A DNA stretch of 64,000 bases from Sideroxydans lithotrophicus ES-1 (GTDB lineage: Bacteria; Pseudomonadota; Gammaproteobacteria; Burkholderiales; Gallionellaceae), in the NCBI RefSeq assembly GCF_000025705.1, contig NC_013959.1:291001-355000 (forward strand), given 5' to 3'. Every line of letters begins with the position of its first letter. The stretch's first letter is position 1. The notes under the pieces were generated by a model. That model was not told the DNA's origin, did not search any database, and saw nothing but the letters and a program-made list of their open reading frames with translations. Positions 8,190 to 17,602 of this stretch are shown here, in pieces. Made by a program: the position numbers and the translations under genes.

Positions 8190-9461
8190 ATGAAAATATT
8201 AGTCATCGGTAACGGTGGTCGCGAACACGCATTGGCATGGCGTCTGGCACAGGGCGCCAAGGTGCAGAAGGTGTACGTTGCGCCGGGCAATGCTGGTACG
8301 GCGCTGGAAGAGGGCGTCGAGAACGTCGCCATCACTGCCATCCCCGAGCTCATCGAGTTCGTTAAGCGCGAGAACATCGAGCTCACCGTGGTCGGCCCCG
8401 AGGCGCCACTGGCGGCGGGCGTGGTGGATGCGTTCCGCGCGGCCGGGCTGAAGATCTTCGGCCCGACCAAGGCGGCAGCGCAACTCGAATCCTCCAAGGA
8501 CTTCGCCAAGCGCTTCATGACGCGCCACAACATCCCCACGGCGTTCTTCGAGACCTTCAGCGACATCGCCGCTGCCAAGGCCTACGTCGAGAAGCACGGC
8601 GCCCCCATCGTCATCAAGGCCGATGGTCTGGCAGCGGGCAAGGGCGTGGTGGTGGCGATGAGCAAGGACGAGGCGTTCGCTGCCATCGACATGATGTTGT
8701 CCGACAACAAGCTCGGCGATGCCGGTGCGCGCGTGGTGATCGAAGAATTCCTCGCGGGCGAAGAGGCCAGTTTCATCGTCATGGTCGACGGCAAGAACGT
8801 GCTGGCCATGGCGACCAGCCAGGACCATAAGCGACTGCTGGACGGCGATAATGGCCCCAACACCGGCGGCATGGGGGCTTATTCTCCCGCACCGGTGGTC
8901 ACGCCGACCATATACGCAAAAGTATTGCGCGAAGTGATCCTGCCCGTGGTGCGCGGCATGGAAAGCGAAGGCATCATATATACCGGTTTCCTTTATGCGG
9001 GCCTGATGATCTCGCCAGATGGTGGCCTCAAGGTGCTGGAATTCAACTGCCGCATGGGTGACCCCGAGACACAGCCGATCATGCTGCGCCTGAAGAGCGA
9101 TTTCGCCGCCATCGTCGAGCACGCCATCAATGGCACGCTCGACAAGGTGGAAGCCGAATGGGATAAACGCACCGCGCTCGGTATCGTGATGGCCGCGGCC
9201 AACTATCCCGAGACACCGCGCAAGGGCGATGTCATCACAGGGCTGCCGAAGAAGCTGGAGGATGCGCATGTATTCCATGCCGGCACCACCATGCAGGACG
9301 GCAAGGTGATCACCAACGGCGGGCGTGTGCTGTGCGTGGTGGCTCTCGGCGACATGGTGAAGCGTGCACAGCAACGTGCCTACGAGATTGCCGATACCAT
9401 CCATTTCGATGGGCAGCAGATGCGCCGCGATATCGGCTACCGCGCCATCGGGCGGAAATAG
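8190..9461 (+). CDS. purD: Phosphoribosylamine-glycine ligase
   Basis: 423 residues, the usual GARS length. This ATP-grasp enzyme joins glycine to phosphoribosylamine in the second step of purine synthesis. Visible landmarks: N-terminal VIGNGGREHALAW; the ATP-grasp segments VIKADGLAAGKGVVVA and DGDNGPNTGGMGAYSPAP; and the metal-binding block LEFNCRMGDPETQ. It follows purH on the same strand and precedes tsaC by 37 bases, so the three may be co-transcribed. Confidence 0.95.
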   Translation: MKILVIGNGGREHALAWRLAQGAKVQKVYVAPGNAGTALEEGVENVAITAIPELIEFVKRENIELTVVGPEAPLAAGVVDAFRAAGLKIFGPTKAAAQLESSKDFAKRFMTRHNIPTAFFETFSDIAAAKAYVEKHGAPIVIKADGLAAGKGVVVAMSKDEAFAAIDMMLSDNKLGDAGARVVIEEFLAGEEASFIVMVDGKNVLAMATSQDHKRLLDGDNGPNTGGMGAYSPAPVVTPTIYAKVLREVILPVVRGMESEGIIYTGFLYAGLMISPDGGLKVLEFNCRMGDPETQPIMLRLKSDFAAIVEHAINGTLDKVEAEWDKRTALGIVMAAANYPETPRKGDVITGLPKKLEDAHVFHAGTTMQDGKVITNGGRVLCVVALGDMVKRAQQRAYEIADTIHFDGQQMRRDIGYRAIGRK

Positions 9462-9498
9462 GCTCCAGACCTGTCGGTCTCGAGCATTGGGGCAGCAA

Positions 9499-10056
9499 GT
9501 GCAACGCGAAACCTACTCATCCCGTCAACTTGCTGCCTACCTCAAGCGCGGCGGCCTCATCGCCTACCCGACCGAATCCTGCTACGGACTCGGATGCGAT
9601 CCCGCCAACCGTGCAGCAGTATTGCGCCTGCTCAAGCTCAAGCGGCGCCCGCAACGCAAAGGCCTCATTCTCATTGCATCGCACTATCGCCAGGTCGCAC
9701 GCTATCTGCAGCCTCTGGCTCCTGCCGATCAAGCAAGATTGCAACACGAGGGGGCGCAAGCCGTCACGTACCTGATGCCGGTTCGCTCTTCGGCACCGCG
9801 CTGGTTGCGCGGCACGCACGACACGCTGGCGGTGCGGCTCACTGCCCATCCTTTTGCCAGACAGCTATGCCGCAGTGCAGACAGTGCCCTGGTATCCACC
9901 AGCGCCAACCGCAGCGGGCAACGTCCGGCGAAGACCTATGCCGACTGCCGGCGTCTGTTTGGAAACAAGGTATGGGTACTGCGCGGGCGGGTGGGGAAGC
10001 GCAAACAACCTTCCACGATACGCGCGTGGTCGGATGGTAAAATCATCCGCAAATAG
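9499..10056 (+). CDS. tsaC: Threonylcarbamoyl-AMP synthase (Sua5/YrdC/YciO family)
   Basis: About 185 residues. The YrdC fold makes threonylcarbamoyl-AMP for the t6A37 modification of ANN-decoding tRNAs. Family motifs: [16 protein letters not shown] near the start, the [14 protein letters not shown] nucleotide-binding stretch, and [15 protein letters not shown] chose the GTG at 9499, which gives the usual family length; a TTG 12 bases earlier is possible. The frame is open into purD but no family sequence precedes this start. tcdA, which acts later on the same nucleotide, is elsewhere in this window. Confidence 0.85.
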   Translation: MQRETYSSRQLAAYLKRGGLIAYPTESCYGLGCDPANRAAVLRLLKLKRRPQRKGLILIASHYRQVARYLQPLAPADQARLQHEGAQAVTYLMPVRSSAPRWLRGTHDTLAVRLTAHPFARQLCRSADSALVSTSANRSGQRPAKTYADCRRLFGNKVWVLRGRVGKRKQPSTIRAWSDGKIIRK

Positions 10057-10084
10057 AACAATTACGATTCAATCAGGAGAGAAC

Positions 10085-10999
10085 ATGGATAGCGCAGCCG
10101 TAAAGGAATACCTGCTCGAATTGCAGGAACTCATCGTCGATCGTCTGGAGCAAGTGGACGGCAAGAAATTCCTGCGCGACAAGTGGGAGCGGGCAACAGG
10201 CAGCGGCGGCATCGGCAAGGGCGAAGGCATCAGCTGCATCATCGAGGAAGGCAATGTGCTGGAACGCGGCGGCGTGGCGTTCTCGCATGTGCAGGGCGAC
10301 AAGATGCCGGCTTCCGCCACGGCGCACCGCCCGGAACTGGCCGGCTGCAGCTGGGAGGCGATGGGCGTGTCGCTGGTGATGCATCCGCGCAACCCGTATG
10401 CGCCGACCTCGCACGCCAACGTGCGCATGTTCATGGCGCACAAGCCAGACGGCGACAAGGTGTTCTGGTTCGGCGGCGGCATGGACCTCACGCCCTATTA
10501 CGGTTTCGAGGAAGACGCGGTGCATTTCCACCAGATCTGCAAGAATTCGCTGGCTCCGTTCGATCCCAAGCTGCACCCGAAATTCAAGAAGTGGTGCGAC
10601 GACTATTTCTTCCTCAAGCACCGCAGCGAACCGCGCGGCGTGGGCGGCATCTTCTTCGACGACATGAGCGAGCCTGACTTCGACACCGCCTTCGCCATCC
10701 AGCAGAGCGTCGGCGACCACTACCTGTCTGCCTACGTGCCGCTGCTGGAAAAGCGCAAGGACACACCCTATGGCGAACGCGAGCGCGACTTCCAGCTCTA
10801 TCGCCGCGGCCGCTATGTCGAGTTCAACCTGGTCATCGACCGCGGCACCATCTTCGGCCTGCAGTCGAACGGGCGCACCGAATCCATCCTGCTGTCCATG
10901 CCGCCGCTGGTGAAATGGCGCTACGACTGGCACCCGGAAAAAGGCACGCCGGAAGCCGAGCTGTACGACAAGTATCTGGTGCCCAAGGATTGGGTGTAA
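10085..10999 (+). CDS. hemF: Oxygen-dependent coproporphyrinogen III oxidase
   Basis: 304 residues. It converts coproporphyrinogen III to protoporphyrinogen IX using O2. Highly conserved stretches are intact: [44 protein letters not shown], and [33 protein letters not shown]. The ATG follows AGGAGAGAAC closely. The presence of the aerobic rather than only the radical-SAM (HemN) enzyme suits an organism that meets oxygen. The open frame extends upstream into tsaC without meaning. Confidence 0.95.
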   Translation: MDSAAVKEYLLELQELIVDRLEQVDGKKFLRDKWERATGSGGIGKGEGISCIIEEGNVLERGGVAFSHVQGDKMPASATAHRPELAGCSWEAMGVSLVMHPRNPYAPTSHANVRMFMAHKPDGDKVFWFGGGMDLTPYYGFEEDAVHFHQICKNSLAPFDPKLHPKFKKWCDDYFFLKHRSEPRGVGGIFFDDMSEPDFDTAFAIQQSVGDHYLSAYVPLLEKRKDTPYGERERDFQLYRRGRYVEFNLVIDRGTIFGLQSNGRTESILLSMPPLVKWRYDWHPEKGTPEAELYDKYLVPKDWV

Positions 11000-11007
11000 G
11001 TTTCCAT

Positions 11008-11097
11008 TCCCTCTCCCCATGGGAGAGGGCTAGGGTGAGGGAGTAACCGTTGCGGCGAAAGCCCTCACCCCAACCCCTCTCCCGGAAAGAGAGGGGC
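11008..11097. repeat. Dispersed CCCTCTCCC-type repeat, inverted pair
   Basis: Between hemF and the methyltransferase. The left unit has CCCTCTCCCCATGGGAGAGGG followed by TAGGGTGAGGG. The right unit has CCCTCACCCCAACCCCTCTC in inverted orientation. Same family as 8073-8163. Confidence 0.7.
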
Positions 11098-11115
11098 ATT
11101 GATAGGGAGGTCGCC

Positions 11116-11751
11116 ATGCAACCTGGTAAAGAACATTGGGAAGCCGTCTATACGACGAAAGCCACCGACGAGGTGAGCTGGTTCCAGCCGCATGCGCAGC
11201 TATCGCTGGATCTGATCAAGGCAGCCACTGCTGACAAAGACGCAGGCATCATCGATGTCGGCGGAGGCGCCTCCACGCTGGTGGACGACCTGCTGGCAGA
11301 GGGGTACCGCGACCTGACGGTGCTCGATCTTTCCGCCGCCGCGCTGCACGCGGCGCGCCAGCGTCTCGGCGCGCAGGAAAGCATGGTGCGCTGGATCGAG
11401 GCGGACATCACCGAAGTCGACCTGCCTGCCAAGCGTTACGATATCTGGCACGACCGCGCCGTGTTCCACTTCCTGACCACCCAGCAGCAACGCGATGCTT
11501 ACGTGCGCACCGTGTTCAACGCGGTCAAGCCAGGCGGACATGTCATCGTCGCCACCTTCGCCGAGGACGGCCCGCTGCAATGCAGCGGCCTGCCGGTGAT
11601 GCGCTACCGTGCGGACGAGTTGCACGACGAGTTCGGCGATGCGTTCACCCTGTTGAAGCACCAGAAGGAAGAGCATCACACGCCGTCCGGCAAGGTGCAG
11701 CAGTTCGTGTATTGCTACTGCCGGCGCATCAGCTGGAGCGGCAATTCCTGA
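11116..11751 (+). CDS. Class I SAM-dependent methyltransferase
   Basis: 211 residues. It begins with EHWEAVYTTKATDEVSWFQP, a conserved opening of a family of small Methyltransf-fold proteins. The SAM-binding loop is DVGGGASTLVDDLL (motif I), with LDLSAAAL as motif II, DIWHDRAVFHFL as post-II, and VKPGGHVIVATF as motif III. AGGGAGG lies seven bases before the ATG. The substrate is unknown. Confidence 0.78.
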   Translation: MQPGKEHWEAVYTTKATDEVSWFQPHAQLSLDLIKAATADKDAGIIDVGGGASTLVDDLLAEGYRDLTVLDLSAAALHAARQRLGAQESMVRWIEADITEVDLPAKRYDIWHDRAVFHFLTTQQQRDAYVRTVFNAVKPGGHVIVATFAEDGPLQCSGLPVMRYRADELHDEFGDAFTLLKHQKEEHHTPSGKVQQFVYCYCRRISWSGNS

Positions 11752-11787
11752 TGTCGAACTGATCGTTCGTTTCGTTTGGATCCGCAA

Positions 11788-12036
11788 ATGACCGTACAGA
11801 AAAAAGACCTGGAACTGCGGCTTGAATCCTTGCTGACCTGCCCGGAGTGCGGTCATGCGGAGTTGTTGACCATGCCCACCGATGCCTGCCAGTGGTTCTA
11901 CCAATGCCCCAGCTGCAATGCCTTGCTCAAGCCCAAGCCGGGCGACTGCTGCGTGTTCTGTTCCTATGGCGATGTGCCCTGTCCGCCGATTCAAGCGGGC
12001 CGCGAAGATTGCTGCAAGTCGGATGGCCGCAAATAG
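11788..12036 (+). CDS. GDCCVxC-domain zinc-ribbon-like protein
   Basis: 82 residues from the ATG at 11788 (a TTG 12 bases earlier is possible). The cysteine pattern is CPECGH, then CPSC, then GDCCVFCSYGDVPCPPIQ. The last is the signature of the GDCCVxC family, whose members are sometimes selenoproteins and have been linked to heavy-metal resistance loci. Here all positions are cysteine codons; there is no in-frame TGA. Ten cysteines in 82 residues suggest metal binding. The exact role is unknown. Confidence 0.72.
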   Translation: MTVQKKDLELRLESLLTCPECGHAELLTMPTDACQWFYQCPSCNALLKPKPGDCCVFCSYGDVPCPPIQAGREDCCKSDGRK

Positions 12037-12169
12037 ACTGATCAACCGCATGGTTGTGCATGGCGATTGCTGAACTATTTGCCGCTGCCAAAATCGAACC
12101 GGTAAAGCTGATCTGAATCGTACGCGGCGCCGCATGCCTGTTTGCGGTTTGATGGCAGCGGAGGTCACC

Positions 12170-12937
12170 ATGCAAAAAAATCTTTCTGCAACGTCGGAGG
12201 CCGACAGTTTCGTTACCGCCTGCGAAGAGTGCGGGACTGCGTCACACGAGCGCCAGTATGTCCGCATCCTCAATCGTCACACCTGCGAACATTGCCTGCT
12301 GGATTCGCGCAAGCGCAGCGGCGGACTGGAAACGGAGCCCTATGAGAAGTTCGTCGAGTCCCTTGCCGAAGCGCTGGACCTGAGGGAGAAAGAGACCGGG
12401 CTGCATTCCAAGCGGGTCGCGACGCACACCTTGCTGCTGGCGACGCATCACTACAAGAAAGTGACCGATCTGCGCGAAGTCTATTGGGGCAGCCTGCTCC
12501 ACGACATCGGCAAGATCGGTGTGCCGGACGCGATACTCCTCAAGCCAGGCAAGCTGTCGGATGAGGAATGGAAGATCATGCAGGAACACCCGCGCAATGG
12601 ACATCGCATCCTGCAGAACCTGCCTTTCCTGTCCATGGCATCCAATATCGTGCTGTGCCACGAGGAGCGTTTCGACGGCTCGGGCTATCCGGCTGGTCTC
12701 AAGGGCGAAGAGATCCCGCTGGCAGCCAGGCTGTTCGCGGTCATCGATACCCTCGATGCCATGACATTCGATCGTCCCTACCGCAAAGGCCTTCCTTTCG
12801 ATACCGCCAAGGCCGAGATCATCCGCATGGCCGGGAGCCAGTTCGATCCCAGGGCGGTGGAGAGCTTCCTGCGCGAGGAGCAAGCGCTGCGGGAAATGAC
12901 CGACATGGAATACCCGGCAGCGCACTTCGGCAAATGA
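12170..12937 (+). CDS. HD-GYP domain c-di-GMP phosphodiesterase-type protein
   Basis: 255 residues from the ATG preceded by GGAGGT. An N-terminal four-cysteine knuckle (CEECG at 18-22, CEHC at 39-42) precedes an HD-GYP domain (about 58-235). The HD pair is in LLHDIGKIGVPD (111-112), and HEERFDGSGYPAGLKG carries the extended GYP motif (172-174). All expected metal ligands appear present, so hydrolysis of c-di-GMP is likely. The zinc-knuckle sensor is less common than receiver or PAS inputs. The protein has no membrane helix. Confidence 0.85.
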   Translation: MQKNLSATSEADSFVTACEECGTASHERQYVRILNRHTCEHCLLDSRKRSGGLETEPYEKFVESLAEALDLREKETGLHSKRVATHTLLLATHHYKKVTDLREVYWGSLLHDIGKIGVPDAILLKPGKLSDEEWKIMQEHPRNGHRILQNLPFLSMASNIVLCHEERFDGSGYPAGLKGEEIPLAARLFAVIDTLDAMTFDRPYRKGLPFDTAKAEIIRMAGSQFDPRAVESFLREEQALREMTDMEYPAAHFGK

Positions 12938-12962
12938 GGTAACGGCAGAAGCGTTTTCAGCT

Positions 12963-13598
12963 TCACCTGGTCTTTTGCAGCTCGATCCGCCGAAACCATC
13001 CGTTCGCCAGCATCGGCTCATCGCTGAGCACCTGCAGTTCGGGCGCAGCGGTCAACACCTCCTCGAACACCACATCCATGCGCGTGGCGAAACGGCGGGT
13101 GATCACGTTGAACAAGCGGCGCAGCGGGGCACGCTGTCGCGGTTGCAGGAATTTGTCGAACAGGATGATGGTGCCGCCGGGTTTCAGCACCCGTACGGCT
13201 TCGCTCAGGCAGCGCTGCGGTTCCGGCACGACGGCGAGGATGAGGTGCAGCACGACGTGGTCGAAGTGCGAGCCGGCGAAAGGCAATGCCATGCTGTCGC
13301 CCAGCACGAAACCCACATCCAGGTCCTTGCCGCGCGGCCTGGCGTGCGCCAGCATCGCCAGGTTGAAATCGAGTGCAGTGTAACGGTGCAATGCCGGCAG
13401 CAAGGGCAGATCCAGACCGGTGCCCACTCCACTGATCAGGATGCGTCTGCTTGCATCGGTCGGCAAGGTGCGCAGCGAATGCCTGCGTGCATCCCGCATC
13501 GGGCGATCGATGATGGCATCGTATAACGGTGCGATGAGGCTGTAGCTCAGACGCAGCAACGGATTCTGGCGATAGGGTTGTTGTTCGCGCAGGGTCAT
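12963..13598 (-). CDS. Class I SAM-dependent methyltransferase
   Basis: 211 residues. Motif I is ILISGVGTGLDLPLL; motif II TALDFNLAMLAHA; post-II LGDSMALPFAGSHFDHVVLH; motif III LKPGGTIILFDKF. This resembles phosphatidylethanolamine/ubiquinone-type methyltransferases, but the substrate cannot be assigned. The ATG overlaps the oxyR stop (ATGA), so it is translationally coupled to oxyR. The much longer open frame on this strand is only the extension of the same frame through oxyR. Confidence 0.8.
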   Translation of the reverse strand: MTLREQQPYRQNPLLRLSYSLIAPLYDAIIDRPMRDARRHSLRTLPTDASRRILISGVGTGLDLPLLPALHRYTALDFNLAMLAHARPRGKDLDVGFVLGDSMALPFAGSHFDHVVLHLILAVVPEPQRCLSEAVRVLKPGGTIILFDKFLQPRQRAPLRRLFNVITRRFATRMDVVFEEVLTAAPELQVLSDEPMLANGWFRRIELQKTR

Positions 13599-14500
13599 GG
13601 CAGATGCTGGATGCCGGTGATTTTGGCCTGCCCGACTGCTTGCGCCAGTGCTTCGATGGCTTGCGTGCGCGCAAAACTCTTGCGCCAGGCCAGCGCGATG
13701 CGTCGCGATGGAATGGGTTTGGCGAAAGGAATGACGTCCAGCAGCTTGCTGCGGTAGCGCGCGCTGTTCGCCGAAGCGGGCAGCACGGTGATGCCCAGGC
13801 CGGAGGCAACCATGTTGCGGATGGTTTCCAGTGAGGTGCCTTGCTGTATCTCCGCCCCTTTGCGATTCAGGTCGGGGCAGGCTTCGGCGACCTGGTTGCT
13901 GAAACAGTGACCGGAATTCAGCAGCAGCACCTTTTCCTCCGCCAGCTCGGGAGCCTTGATGCTGCGCCGGTCCGCCCAGCGATGATCGGAATTGACGACC
14001 ACTTCGAACGGTTCGTCGTACAAGGCATGCGTGAGGATGCTCGAATCGCCGAATGGCAATGCGATGACGATGACATCCAGCTTGCCGTTGCGCAGCAGGG
14101 TCTCCAGATTCTCGGTGATGTTCTCTTCCACCTCCAGCGGCATCTGCGGTGCGACTTTCTTCAGTGCGGGGATCAGGTCGGGCAACAGATAGGGGCCGAC
14201 GCTGTGGATGACACCGACACGCAGCGATGCGGCAAGCTGGTTCTTGCCCTGCGCAGCGATCTCGCGGATGCGCTCGGCCTCTTCCAGCACGCGCTGTGCC
14301 TGTTCCACGATGGCCGTGCCGACCGGGGTGAGCGTGACGTCGTTCTTGCCGCGCTCGAATATCTTCAGCCCCAGTTCTTCTTCCAGCTTCTGTATCGCCA
14401 GCGACAGCGCCGGCTGGCTGATGAAAGCCTTCTCGGCCGCGCGGCGGAAGTTGCGTTCCTGCGCGACGGCGACGATATAGCGGAATTCGTTCAGGGTCAT
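13595..14500 (-). CDS. oxyR: Hydrogen peroxide-sensing LysR-family regulator OxyR
   Basis: 301 residues. The N-terminal winged helix (about 1-65, MTLNEFRYIVAVAQERNFRR) is typical LysR. The diagnostic part is GHCFSNQVAEAC, which puts cysteines at exactly residues 199 and 208, the peroxide-sensing disulfide pair of OxyR. I use the ATG at 14500, preceded by GGAG; an upstream in-frame start would add 19 residues with no family match. The gene is divergent from rubrerythrin and lies beside dps, both plausible targets. Confidence 0.92.
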   Translation of the reverse strand: MTLNEFRYIVAVAQERNFRRAAEKAFISQPALSLAIQKLEEELGLKIFERGKNDVTLTPVGTAIVEQAQRVLEEAERIREIAAQGKNQLAASLRVGVIHSVGPYLLPDLIPALKKVAPQMPLEVEENITENLETLLRNGKLDVIVIALPFGDSSILTHALYDEPFEVVVNSDHRWADRRSIKAPELAEEKVLLLNSGHCFSNQVAEACPDLNRKGAEIQQGTSLETIRNMVASGLGITVLPASANSARYRSKLLDVIPFAKPIPSRRIALAWRKSFARTQAIEALAQAVGQAKITGIQHLP

Positions 14501-14519
14501 GCTCGTACTCCATCTTGTA

Positions 14520-14557
14520 TGATTTGTATAATAAATCACTGTGTTTGAATAAATCAA
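14520..14557 (-). promoter_or_regulatory. oxyR promoter with overlapping palindromic operator
   Basis: On the minus strand TTGATT (14557-14552) and TATTAT (14533-14528) are spaced by 18 bases, a good sigma-70 promoter for oxyR. Overlapping the -10 is a perfect inverted repeat TGATTT-N7-AAATCA at 14520-14538, with another AAATCA 18 bases further on. LysR regulators bind such AT-rich dyads, so this is a candidate OxyR site for autoregulation and for control of the divergent rubrerythrin gene. Confidence 0.5.
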
Positions 14558-14653
14558 TTGGTTTTATCGGCCTGACAGGCCTACATTGCGTCCGTGGAGC
14601 AACAGCCACCACCGAAGTCTTTCCGTATTCAACTCTCATGAAGGAGAACGACC

Positions 14654-15070
<417 letters not shown>

Positions 15071-15144
15071 TCTGCAGCACCGGCACGCACCGCGTATTGC
15101 GATGCGTGCCGGATTTACCGAATGATGAACACGAGGTACGAGAC

Positions 15145-16479
15145 ATGGCCGAAACACCACGCGAAGGTAATCTGAAAGCTCCCATCCGCCATCCGCTGGA
15201 TTGGCAGAACCCCGATTTCTATAACGAGGAGTCGTTGTTCAACGAGATGGAGCGGGTGTTCGACATCTGTCACGGTTGCCGCCGTTGCGTCAGCCTGTGC
15301 CAGTCGTTCCCGACCCTGTTCGACCTGATCGATTCATCGGAGTCGATGGAGGTGGATGGCGTCAGGAAGGAGGCATACTGGAACGTCGTCGACCACTGCT
15401 ATCTGTGCGACCTCTGTTACATGACCAAATGCCCCTACGTGCCGCCGCACGAGTGGAACCTGGATTTCCCGCACCTGATGTTGCGCGCCAAGGCGTTCCA
15501 CTACAAGAACCACGATACCAAATTGCGCGACCGCATACTCACCAGCACCGACACGGTCGGCAGCCTGGCGGGCATCCCGGTGGTGGCGCAGGTGGTCAAT
15601 GCCGTGAACAAGGTCGGCCTCGCACGCAAGGCGCTGGAAGCCGTGGCCGAAGTGCACAGCGAAGCCTGGCTGCCGGAATTCACCAGCAGGCCGTTGCGCA
15701 GCCGTTTGCAGAAACTGCCTGCGGATACTGTCGGCGAACCCGCCGGACGCACCCGCGGCAAGGTCGCGCTGTTCGCCACCTGCTACATGAACCGCAACGA
15801 GCCCGGCCCCGGCGAAGACCTGGTCGCGGTGTTCGAGCACAACGGCATCCCGGTGACCATGGCCGAAAAAGAGCGCTGCTGCGGCATGCCCAAGCTGGAA
15901 CTGGGCAATCTCGATGCAGTGCGCGAGGCCAAGGAAGCTAATATCCCGCAACTGGCCAAACTGGTCGATGCCGGCTGGGACCTGACCGCGCTCGTGCCTT
16001 CCTGCGTGCTGATGTTCAAGCAGGAACTGCCGTTGATGTTCCCGGACGACCCGGACGTGATCAAGGTGAAGAATGCCTTTTACGATCCGTTCGAATACCT
16101 GATCCTGCGCCACAAGGAAGGCAAACTGAACACCGACTTCAAGGCCGGACTGGGCAAGGTGTCCTACCACGCCGCCTGCCACCAGCGCGTGCAGAACATC
16201 GGCCCGAAGACACGCGAGATGCTCTCGCTGATCCCCGGTACCGAGGTCGACATCATCGAGCGCTGCTCCGGCCACGACGGCACCTACGCGGTGAAAAAGG
16301 AATTCCACCAATCCGCGATGAAGATCGTCAAGCCGGTGGTGAGCCGGGTCAACCAGAACCAGCCCGACCACTACGGCAGCGATTGCGCCATGGCCGGGCA
16401 CCACATCGCCCATGCCCGCGCCGACGGAACATCGCCGGAGCATCCGATCACACTGATCCGCAAAGCCTACGACATATAA
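15145..16479 (+). CDS. Fe-S protein with two [4Fe-4S] motifs and CCG domains (GlpC/HdrD-like)
   Basis: 444 residues from the ATG at 15145. Two cluster motifs lie in the N-terminal part: CHGCRRCVSLC and CYLCDLCYMTKCP. The second half has two CCG-type regions: ATCYMN with ERCCGMPKLELG, and YHAACHQRV with ERCSGHDGTY. This is the layout of HdrD/GlpC-type electron-transfer subunits. Its position between rubrerythrin and the DUF3501 gene, a recurring arrangement, suggests it feeds electrons to rubrerythrin; that is inference. Confidence 0.82.
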   Translation: MAETPREGNLKAPIRHPLDWQNPDFYNEESLFNEMERVFDICHGCRRCVSLCQSFPTLFDLIDSSESMEVDGVRKEAYWNVVDHCYLCDLCYMTKCPYVPPHEWNLDFPHLMLRAKAFHYKNHDTKLRDRILTSTDTVGSLAGIPVVAQVVNAVNKVGLARKALEAVAEVHSEAWLPEFTSRPLRSRLQKLPADTVGEPAGRTRGKVALFATCYMNRNEPGPGEDLVAVFEHNGIPVTMAEKERCCGMPKLELGNLDAVREAKEANIPQLAKLVDAGWDLTALVPSCVLMFKQELPLMFPDDPDVIKVKNAFYDPFEYLILRHKEGKLNTDFKAGLGKVSYHAACHQRVQNIGPKTREMLSLIPGTEVDIIERCSGHDGTYAVKKEFHQSAMKIVKPVVSRVNQNQPDHYGSDCAMAGHHIAHARADGTSPEHPITLIRKAYDI

Positions 16480-16490
16480 GGAGAAACGAC

Positions 16491-17075
16491 ATGCTGACCC
16501 ACGACAAACTCTACAGCCTGGAACAATACGCCCGCGTCCGTCCGGAGTTCCGCGCCAGGGTCATGGCGCACAAGAAGAACCGCCAGGTCCGGTTGGGCGA
16601 GCATGTCACCCTGCTGTTCGAGGATGCGCTGACCATGCAATACCAGGTGCAGGAGATGCTGCGGCTCGAACGCATGTTCGAACCCGAGCCGATCCAGGAA
16701 GAACTCGATGTCTACAATCCGCTGATCCCGGACGGTCACAACTGGAAAGCGACCATGATGATCGAATACTCCGACGTCGCCGAACGCCAGCGCAAGCTGG
16801 CCGAGTTGATCGGCATCGAAGATCGCGTATGGGTACAGGTCGATGGTTGCGAGCGGGTCCATGCCATCGCCGACGAAGACCTGGAGCGCGCTACGGCGGA
16901 CAAGACCTCGGCGGTCCATTTCCTGCGCTTCGAACTGAGTGCCGAAATGATCCAGTCTTTGCAGCGGGGAGCGGGGCTAGGCATGGGTGTTGACCATCCG
17001 AATTACCAGACCGCGAACAATGCGATCCCTGCCGTGGTTCGCACTGCATTGCTGCATGACCTGCATGGAGAGTGA
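16491..17075 (+). CDS. DUF3501 family protein
   Basis: 194 residues. The opening LTHDKLYSLEQYARVRPEFR and the internal LFEDALTMQYQVQEMLRLER are characteristic of DUF3501, a family of unknown function that travels with rubrerythrin and the CCG Fe-S protein. It begins 11 bases after the upstream stop, behind AAGGAGAAA, so it is almost certainly in the same operon. No metal motif is evident. The C-terminal tail (GMGVDHPNYQ) is also conserved-looking. Confidence 0.8.
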   Translation: MLTHDKLYSLEQYARVRPEFRARVMAHKKNRQVRLGEHVTLLFEDALTMQYQVQEMLRLERMFEPEPIQEELDVYNPLIPDGHNWKATMMIEYSDVAERQRKLAELIGIEDRVWVQVDGCERVHAIADEDLERATADKTSAVHFLRFELSAEMIQSLQRGAGLGMGVDHPNYQTANNAIPAVVRTALLHDLHGE

Positions 17076-17119
17076 CTGCTGAATTCCCCTGAAATCTTGA
17101 CTGAGCAAAGGAGGGCATC

Positions 17120-17602
17120 ATGAGCAAATCGACACCCATCAACATCGGCATCGCCGAAAAAGACCGCAAGAATATCGCCCAGGGATTGGAGCGCATGCTG
17201 GCCGACACCTACACGCTCTACCTCAAGACGCACAACTTCCACTGGAACGTCACCGGCCCCATGTTCCAGACCCTGCACCTGATGTTCATGACCCAGTACA
17301 CCGAGACCTGGAATGCGGTGGATCTGGTGGCCGAGCGCATCCGTTCGCTGGGTTATCCTGCCCCGGGCAGCTACAAGGAGTTCGCCGCGCTCACCAGCAT
17401 CAAGGAAAGCAGCAGCGTACCGAATGCCAGGGAAATGATCAGGCAGCTGGTGGATGGACAGGAAGCCGTGGTGCGCACTGCACGCGAAGTGCTGCCCATC
17501 GCCGAAAAGGCAGGCGACCAGCCGACGGTCGACCTACTCTCCGCCCGCATGGAAGTGCATGAAAAAAATGCATGGATGCTACGCAGCCTATTGGAGGAGT
17601 AG
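17120..17602 (+). CDS. dps: Dps-family DNA-binding ferritin-like protein
   Basis: 160 residues. Dps dodecamers oxidise iron with H2O2 and store it, protecting DNA. The ferroxidase block [17 protein letters not shown] (His38 and His41) and [13 protein letters not shown] are intact. An AAAGGAGG site precedes the ATG. It stands 44 bases behind the DUF3501 gene and 2.6 kb from oxyR, a classical activator of dps. The last codons and the 3' flank are duplicated immediately downstream (see the repeat entry). Confidence 0.92.
   Translation: MSKSTPINIGIAEKDRKNIAQGLERMLADTYTLYLKTHNFHWNVTGPMFQTLHLMFMTQYTETWNAVDLVAERIRSLGYPAPGSYKEFAALTSIKESSSVPNAREMIRQLVDGQEAVVRTAREVLPIAEKAGDQPTVDLLSARMEVHEKNAWMLRSLLEE

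Noticed and set aside
11788..12036. Selenocysteine in the GDCCVxC protein
   Set aside because: All motif positions are TGC/TGT codons; no in-frame TGA.
12963..14639. 558-residue minus-strand open frame
   Set aside because: Only its C-terminal 211 residues are a methyltransferase; the rest is a shadow of oxyR in another frame, and the ATG overlapping the oxyR stop is the true start.
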